From Deltaproteobacteria bacterium RIFCSPHIGHO2_02_FULL_40_11 (GTDB taxonomy: Bacteria; Bdellovibrionota; JACOXK01; 2-02-FULL-40-11), in assembly GCA_001798105.1 (NCBI GenBank), contig MGRI01000037.1, positions 30,346 to 44,055 of the forward strand: a DNA stretch of 13,710 nucleotides, written 5' to 3'. A model generated the notes under the pieces. That model made no database searches, was not told the origin of the DNA, and saw only the letters and a list, made by a program, of their open reading frames with translations. Positions 9,363 to 13,710 of the stretch are shown here, piece by piece. Both the position numbers and the translations under genes were made by a program. Within the stretch, counting starts at the first letter, position 1; the number at the start of each line of letters is the position of its first letter.

Positions 9363-10877
9363 ATGCATAAATATGTGAAAATAGTCATTCTTTGTATTGG
9401 GGCTTTCTTTTTATTTTATAATCTGAACCATCATTATTTATGGAAAGATGAAGCCGAAACAGCACTTTTGGCAAGAAGCGTTGTTGAAAAAGGAATTCCA
9501 CTCCGAAATATTGGAAAAAATCAAATTCAAATCCATGTGCCACAATATCTTCGTAACGGAGAAATTTGGACGTTTCATCCTTGGCTTCAGTTTTATGTAA
9601 CGGCACTTTCGTTTAAGCTCTTTGGTGAAAGCACCTGGTCGGCGAGATTTCCCTTTGCAATCTTTGGGTTTTTAAGTCTCATTTTAATGTATCTTTTAGC
9701 GCTAAGACTTAGTCGCGATAAAACCATTGCCCTTTTAGCACTTTCACTTTTAACGTTTTTGATCCCTTTTATTTTAAATATGCGAGAATGTCGTTATTAC
9801 GCGCCAGGAGTCTTTTTTTCACTTTTGCTCTTTTTATTTTATTTAAACTTTTTGGAACGCAAAAAATACGCATTTTTTGGATACTTGATCACAGCAAATC
9901 TATTATTTCATTCCAGCTATGGTTATTTTATTCCCATTAACGTGGGGATTATTGCACATTACGGGGTCAGATCCCGCCGGGATCTGACCCCATTTATCCT
10001 ATTGCAATCCCTGGTCTTTTTAACGACGTTCCCCGCGTTTATGTATTACAATGGCATTCAGCATGGTTCTCGGGGACTTGAGTGGATTCGAATCAGCCAC
10101 AATCTTCAATACTATTTTCGTGTCATTCATAAATTTATGTTTCCTTTGTTTTTAATGGTGGGTGTGTTGTTGGCAGATCTCTTGTTTTGGAAGAAAAAGA
10201 TTTGGATACAAATGAAGTCTTATCTTTCGTCATCAACGTTGGGCCTGATTGGCATCGTTACGCTTTCAACATTTTTTTTCGGAGCCATGGGGGATCAACA
10301 TTATTATCGGTACATTTTGCATCTGGTCCCTTTGTTTTTAATTGTAACAGCTGTGTTTTTTAAGGCGACGTTTTTATATTCGAAGTGGATTTCTAAGATT
10401 GGATTTATCCTCGTTCTAATGACCAGCCTTTTGCATTATTCTGTCTTCAACGTATTTTCCAAGAAAAACATCTCTTATTTCCCCCCAATTGATTATGTAT
10501 ATGAACTTACCCATCCCCATGATGATTTAAGTAAGGGGTTGGTAGAATTTTTTAACAAACATGCCAAGCCTACGGATACGATTGGCATCCCCTATGCGGA
10601 TCATCAACTCATGTTTTATACAGATTTTCGAATTCTAAATATTAATATTAAAAAAAATGTATTTCCAGAGTGGATTGTGTATCAATCTTCCTGGTTTGGA
10701 GATGTTTATGGCCCTTCGGAAAAAAGTGATTATTTTAAAGCAATTCAAAACCAGTACGAGCGTATTGAAACAAACATCCCAGATGTGAGGTGGAGTTACA
10801 GAGCCGATCCCTATCACTATCAGTTTCGAAATCATAAAGATGTTCCCAGGCTTGTTATTTTTAAGAAAAAAATATAA
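9363..10877 (+). CDS. GT39/ArnT-like integral membrane glycosyltransferase
   Basis: Multi-pass GT-C enzyme (PMT_2/ArnT type) that takes a sugar from a polyprenyl-phosphate donor and attaches it to lipid or glycan on the periplasmic side. 504 residues. The first helix spans about 4-22; the first large loop carries WKDEAETA (27-34), with the Asp/Glu residues conserved in these enzymes. Many further hydrophobic segments follow to about residue 365, then a soluble C-terminal domain. A perfect palindrome at 9963-9991 encodes GVRSRRDLTP (201-210), a strongly basic insert between two helices that would be cytoplasmic by the positive-inside rule. It starts 6 nt after the dehydrogenase with no visible ribosome site. 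The adjacent DPM1- and ALG5-like transferases could supply the polyprenyl-linked donor. Confidence 0.85.
   Translation: MHKYVKIVILCIGAFFLFYNLNHHYLWKDEAETALLARSVVEKGIPLRNIGKNQIQIHVPQYLRNGEIWTFHPWLQFYVTALSFKLFGESTWSARFPFAIFGFLSLILMYLLALRLSRDKTIALLALSLLTFLIPFILNMRECRYYAPGVFFSLLLFLFYLNFLERKKYAFFGYLITANLLFHSSYGYFIPINVGIIAHYGVRSRRDLTPFILLQSLVFLTTFPAFMYYNGIQHGSRGLEWIRISHNLQYYFRVIHKFMFPLFLMVGVLLADLLFWKKKIWIQMKSYLSSSTLGLIGIVTLSTFFFGAMGDQHYYRYILHLVPLFLIVTAVFFKATFLYSKWISKIGFILVLMTSLLHYSVFNVFSKKNISYFPPIDYVYELTHPHDDLSKGLVEFFNKHAKPTDTIGIPYADHQLMFYTDFRILNINIKKNVFPEWIVYQSSWFGDVYGPSEKSDYFKAIQNQYERIETNIPDVRWSYRADPYHYQFRNHKDVPRLVIFKKKI
9963..9991. repeat. Perfect palindromic repeat in frame in the membrane glycosyltransferase gene
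   Basis: Arms GGGGTCAGATCCCG and CGGGATCTGACCCC are exact reverse complements flanking a single C (9977). It adds about ten codons without breaking the frame. The GGGGTCAG start resembles palindromes associated with REP/RAYT-type IS200-like transposases, from memory; no transposase gene is in the window. The core matches 219-237 at 17 of 19 bases. Confidence 0.85.
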
Positions 10878-10909
10878 AAGAAGAGTGCTCGTTTCGCCAA
10901 GAATATCGC

Positions 10910-10938
10910 TTGATTTTGAAGGTATTTTTCACTACTTT
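10910..10938 (+). promoter_or_regulatory. Weak candidate promoter before the ALG5-like gene
   Basis: TTGATT (10910-10915), 17 bp, TACTTT (10933-10938) in the 74-nt gap, the longest gap within the glycan cluster. The -10 match is only partial, and the start site would lie a few nt before ATG 10952. Confidence 0.25.
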
Positions 10939-10951
10939 TTATTAAAAATAA

Positions 10952-11665
10952 ATGTCTAATCAAATATTTATATCTGTTATCGTCCCTGTCTTTAATGAAG
11001 TTAAAAATATTGATAAAGTTATTTCTTCTGTGCGGGCCTATTTTTCTTTAAATTCGCATTTTCAGTATGAAATTATTTTTATTGATGATGGAAGTCGAGA
11101 TGAGACTTATTCTAAGCTAACACCATATTCTAACGTCAAAGACATTCGTATTTTTAAAAACCTCCAAAACTTTGGAAAAGGATATTCCATTCAAAAAGGT
11201 GTTTTGAATGCTCAGGGTACTTCTATTTTGTTTTTAGATGCAGATTTATCTACAGAAATTTCTGAGCTCGACAAATTTATGCCTTATATTCAAGAAAAGT
11301 GTCCTGTTATTATTGGAACCCGGCGTGATTTAGGATCCAACATTGTCCAAAAGCAACCGCTTCTTCGAAGTGTTTTTGGGATGACATACATTTTTCTTGT
11401 GAAGCTTATCTTAAATCTCTCTGTGTCGGATATTAATTGTGGATTTAAGTGTATCGAAAAAAATGTGGCTTTAGAATTGTTTAAAAATTTAAGGTCTCTA
11501 CGATGGGGCTTTGATGCTGAAATTCTATATAAGGCCAGTAAAAAAAGATATCGGATTCAAGAAGTTGCTATAACGTGGAAAGATAATGTTCATTCCAAGG
11601 TGTCGATTATAAAAGATAGTTTAAGATCTTTGCTTGAGCTTTTTAGAATTAGGTTGTGGGTGTGA
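10952..11665 (+). CDS. GT2 glycosyltransferase, dolichyl/polyprenyl-phosphate glucosyltransferase (ALG5) type
   Basis: Family 2 glycosyltransferase of the DPG-synthase subgroup, which loads glucose or a similar sugar on a polyprenyl phosphate. 237 residues: SVIVPVFNE (8-16), IIFIDDGSRDET (41-52), the metal-binding DAD (96-98), GTRRDLGSNIVQKQPLLRS (122-140), DINCGFKC (160-167) and RWGFDAEILY (184-193), the last three being hallmarks of the ALG5-like group. No membrane helices at the C-terminus are evident. No Shine-Dalgarno site is seen. The gene follows the longest gap in the cluster, and several stretches in it are more AT-rich than its neighbours (about 25-28% G+C counted over 11041-11160). 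Probable role: making the lipid-linked donor for the membrane glycosyltransferase just upstream. Confidence 0.88.
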   Translation: MSNQIFISVIVPVFNEVKNIDKVISSVRAYFSLNSHFQYEIIFIDDGSRDETYSKLTPYSNVKDIRIFKNLQNFGKGYSIQKGVLNAQGTSILFLDADLSTEISELDKFMPYIQEKCPVIIGTRRDLGSNIVQKQPLLRSVFGMTYIFLVKLILNLSVSDINCGFKCIEKNVALELFKNLRSLRWGFDAEILYKASKKRYRIQEVAITWKDNVHSKVSIIKDSLRSLLELFRIRLWV

Positions 11666-12447
11666 GAGAAACAATTTCAGCTGTCATGATCGCCAAAAAT
11701 GAAGCACATCAAATTGAGCGCGCTTTAAAAAGCTTAGACTGGGTGGATGAAATCGTTGTTGTGGATGATGGTAGCCAAGATCAAACCGCTGAAATTTCAA
11801 GACAGTACACATCTAAAATTATTCCACATGAATTTACAGGGAAAATTTCAGATACCTGGCGAGTGGGGATGCTTGCTGCAACTGGAGATTGGTTACTTTT
11901 AATGGATGCCGACGAAGAAGTAACCTCAGAATTTAAAATAAAAGTGAAAAAATTTTTTTCAGAAGGGGTGACGAAAAATTATGATGGATTTGAGTTCTAC
12001 CGCAATAATTGGTTTTTGGGAGAAGCACTTAAAAGTGGCGTGTGGCGTTCTAAAACATTGCGCTTTTTTCGAAAGAAAGGGTTTAAAATCACGTCCGATT
12101 TACATTTAGATATTCGAGTGCCAGGACAAGTAGGGGTGATTGAAGCAGATATTAACCATTACCCTTTTCAAACGCTGGAACAGTTTGTTGGAAGACAAAA
12201 CTTTTATAGTTCAATGGCCATTGAAGATATTCGAAATGAAGAAGGCAATGTGTCTTCTCGAAAGCTTTTATTTCAACTGACCATTCGCCCCTTGAAGGTC
12301 TTTTATAAAAACTTTCTTTTAAATAAAGGATACAGGGATGGTGTTTTGGGCTATATTCATGCTGTTTTGCATGCCTTTTTACATTTCATTGAATGGGCAA
12401 AATATTGGGAAAAATATCGCAAAGTACCCCCCCCGAAACAATTATGA
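11662..12447 (+). CDS. GT2 glycosyltransferase, WaaE/KdtX lipopolysaccharide-core type
   Basis: Family 2 glycosyltransferase resembling the LPS core beta-1,4-glucosyltransferases (WaaE/KdtX), cytoplasmic side of the inner membrane. With GTG 11662, 261 residues: ISAVMIAKNE (5-14), LDWVDEIVVVDDGSQDQT (25-42), GDWLLLMDADEEV (75-87, DAD at 82-84), then FRKKGFKI, LHLDI and a HYPFQTLEQF segment as in this group. I chose GTG 11662 because it forms a GTGA overlap with the previous stop and has AGG 8 nt upstream; GTG 11656 would add two residues. The usual QRN segment before the DxD region is replaced by GKISDTWRVG, so the acceptor may differ. The last codons contain a C8 run and the stop overlaps the next ATG (ATGA). 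Confidence 0.86.
   Translation: MRETISAVMIAKNEAHQIERALKSLDWVDEIVVVDDGSQDQTAEISRQYTSKIIPHEFTGKISDTWRVGMLAATGDWLLLMDADEEVTSEFKIKVKKFFSEGVTKNYDGFEFYRNNWFLGEALKSGVWRSKTLRFFRKKGFKITSDLHLDIRVPGQVGVIEADINHYPFQTLEQFVGRQNFYSSMAIEDIRNEEGNVSSRKLLFQLTIRPLKVFYKNFLLNKGYRDGVLGYIHAVLHAFLHFIEWAKYWEKYRKVPPPKQL
12427..12434 (+). repeat. C8 homopolymer tract at the junction of two overlapping genes
   Basis: Eight C encode the near-terminal prolines of the WaaE-like protein, 9 nt before ATG 12444. One extra C would place the downstream gene in the same frame and fuse the two proteins. Confidence 0.9.
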
Positions 12448-12836
12448 AAGAAGTCATTATTTTATCTGAACGGGGATGGCAAGGGGCAAGAAACTGTGCA
12501 TTGGATTTAGCCAAGCAGGGGGTTCGTACTTCTGTTTTGATCAAGGGGCGGCCTGATCAAGAAGTTCGTGAGTTTATTGTAAAACATGATTTGATCCAAA
12601 ATTTTTTTATTTTTCGACGAATATTTTTTGTACTTTTACCTTTCTTGATATTTTATCGGCGTTTTTTGGGGGGCGCAAGAACTGTGCTTGTGGATCGCAA
12701 AAGGGCGTATCGGTTGTGTACAAGGCTTCCTTTTGGATTACAGGTGTATTGGATTCAAGAAAAGGTTTCCCCGTTACATTATGAGCTCCTCTCTTCAACC
12801 CACGAAAGTTTAAAACTTTCTGAGATCTTAAAATGA
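12444..12836 (+). CDS. Unknown 130-residue protein of the glycan cluster
   Basis: I do not recognise this protein. The start ATG 12444 overlaps the previous stop (ATGA), and there is no Shine-Dalgarno site, only a C-rich and A-rich lead, so it depends on coupling or slippage from upstream. The N-terminus (EVIILSERGWQGARNCALDLAK pattern, residues 3-24) looks like the first beta-alpha unit of a nucleotide- or sugar-binding fold. A hydrophobic, aromatic stretch at about 54-70 (FFIFRRIFFVLLPFLIF) could be an amphipathic or membrane segment. The C-terminus (YWIQEKVSPLHYELL) contains no known motif. It could be a truncated GT-B transferase or a small partner of the upstream glycosyltransferase. Its stop overlaps the acyltransferase start by 4 nt. 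Confidence 0.7.
   Translation: MKEVIILSERGWQGARNCALDLAKQGVRTSVLIKGRPDQEVREFIVKHDLIQNFFIFRRIFFVLLPFLIFYRRFLGGARTVLVDRKRAYRLCTRLPFGLQVYWIQEKVSPLHYELLSSTHESLKLSEILK
12804..12820. repeat. Short inverted repeat just before the acyltransferase start
   Basis: GAAAGTTT and AAACTTTC flank one A, giving an 8-bp AT-rich inverted repeat 12 nt before ATG 12833, within the end of the unknown gene. It could be an operator-like site or chance. Confidence 0.4.
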
Positions 12837-13710
12837 GCCTATTTCAGTTTACAAAAGAAAATAAAGAGGTCCTTTTAAAGCGCGTTAAACACAATGCGTT
12901 TGAAAAATATAAAAACTTAGAAGCGAAAGCGGCCGAAGACATGCTTGAAGAAATGATTTATTGGGAAAAAAAGCGTGTTCAAAAGGTGGAGCCTTTTTGG
13001 CGGCAATCTCAAAAACTTCGATACTGGGATCAATTTCAAACCAGCTATCTTTCCGCCGATGAAGATGAAAAAAAACGCATGCTTCAAGGCTCGATTAACC
13101 ATTATGCCGATCAAATTGTTGGGAATTTTAGTCCCGCGATTTTTCATGTGGCGACAAAGCTGATCCCTTCTTTTTTAAATTTATTAATGAATGCACTTTC
13201 TTTCCAAAAACTTTTTTCGCTGAAACACTCTTTAATCAATGAAAACTTAATGATTTCTGGAGATATCGCCCATTTAAAAAAACTCTTAAATAAAGGAACT
13301 TTGGTTTTAACGCCCACACACTTAAGTAATTTGGATTCAATTCTTTTGGGGACGGCGTTTTATTATTCAGGCCTTCCTCCCATGATGTATGGCGCGGGAC
13401 TCAATTTATTTCGCAATAAAATGATGGGCTTTTTCATGAATCGTTTGGGGGCCTATAAAGTAGACCGCCAAAGAATCCATATGCTGTATAAAGATGTTTT
13501 AAAAGAATACGCAACAACCTCTTTGGAAATGGGATTTCATAATTTATTTTTCCCGGGGGGAACCCGAAGTAGGACGGGTGCAGTCGAGAAAAAATTAAAA
13601 TTAGGACTTTTAGGTACAACGGTTTCTGCGTATGTTCGAAATTTACAAAACCAAAAACAAAATCCAAATATTTATATTGTGCCCGTGAATCTGAATGCCC
13701 ACTTAACATT
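12833..13710 (+). CDS. Glycerol-phosphate acyltransferase family protein (PlsB/PlsC type), 3' end beyond the window
   Basis: Open from ATG 12833 to the right edge (292 codons seen), overlapping the previous stop (ATGA). An N-terminal region of about 130 residues, rich in Lys and Glu, precedes the acyltransferase domain, as in PlsB-like long forms. Motif I is THLSNLDS with the HxxxxD pair H163/D168; motif II LGAYKVDRQ (205-213); motif III FPGGTRSRTG (240-249); motif IV YIVPVNLNAH (281-290). It would move an acyl chain to a glycerol-phosphate or similar acceptor at the inner membrane. Motif III has Gly242 where PlsB/PlsC usually have Glu (FPEGTRS). Context suggests membrane-lipid or surface-lipid synthesis linked to the glycan cluster. 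The acceptor cannot be told. Confidence 0.9.
   Translation, partial: MSLFQFTKENKEVLLKRVKHNAFEKYKNLEAKAAEDMLEEMIYWEKKRVQKVEPFWRQSQKLRYWDQFQTSYLSADEDEKKRMLQGSINHYADQIVGNFSPAIFHVATKLIPSFLNLLMNALSFQKLFSLKHSLINENLMISGDIAHLKKLLNKGTLVLTPTHLSNLDSILLGTAFYYSGLPPMMYGAGLNLFRNKMMGFFMNRLGAYKVDRQRIHMLYKDVLKEYATTSLEMGFHNLFFPGGTRSRTGAVEKKLKLGLLGTTVSAYVRNLQNQKQNPNIYIVPVNLNAHLT

Noticed and set aside
10878..10951. Rho-independent terminator after the membrane glycosyltransferase
   Set aside because: No stable GC-rich stem followed by a T run is visible in this gap.
12393..12443. Earlier ATG (12393) for the 130-residue protein
   Set aside because: It lies inside the glycosyltransferase coding sequence in another frame; the ATGA overlap at 12444 matches the style of the other junctions. 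The open frame is kept only as support for the slippage idea.
12515..12523. Further AGGGGGTT-like sequence as a third promoter spacer motif
   Set aside because: It lies inside coding sequence and lacks a -35/-10 pair at the right distances.

Overview
The window looks like chromosome of a Gram-negative, moderately AT-rich bacterium. Its gene style is compact: most neighbours overlap by 1-8 nt or lie a few bases apart. Shine-Dalgarno sites are AGGAGG-like where present, and promoters are sigma70-like. Lipopolysaccharide-type glycosyltransferases and a C-methyltransferase of the deoxysugar type suggest an outer-surface glycan. I cannot fix the lineage; deltaproteobacterial or a candidate phylum are guesses.

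Left part (1-4280): a short divergent minus-strand reading frame runs off the left edge behind a good minus-strand promoter. Then come a class V aminotransferase, serA (phosphoglycerate dehydrogenase) and purA (adenylosuccinate synthetase). The first two probably give serine synthesis, with the aminotransferase standing in for SerC.

Middle (4281-4494): a strong promoter drives tRNA-Lys(UUU) and tRNA-Glu(UUC). No terminator follows them. The next gene starts 5 nt after the tRNA-Glu body, with its only Shine-Dalgarno-like sequence inside the tRNA acceptor stem.

Right part (4492-13710): a nucleotide-sugar and glycan cluster, all on the plus strand. In order: RmlD-like reductase, GT2 glycosyltransferase, NAD-dependent epimerase/dehydratase, sugar C-methyltransferase, nucleotide-sugar 6-dehydrogenase, GT39/ArnT-like membrane glycosyltransferase, ALG5-like GT2, WaaE/KdtX-like GT2, an unknown 130-residue protein, and a PlsB/PlsC-type acyltransferase cut by the right edge. 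A reasonable inference is synthesis of a modified (possibly branched) sugar, lipid-linked transfer of sugars, and assembly of a surface polymer or lipid A/core glycan.

Most noteworthy: (i) a G9 tract in the active-site motif of the epimerase and a C8 tract at the junction of two overlapping genes, both placed to act as slippage switches; (ii) palindromic repeats inserted in frame in two genes, one of which has a 17/19-identical relative in the leader of the first plus-strand gene; (iii) two promoters sharing the same TAGGGGGTT motif at the same offset in the 17-bp spacer; (iv) the tRNA/sugar-gene transcriptional and translational overlap. No mobile-element gene, CRISPR array, or wholly new multi-gene system is visible.
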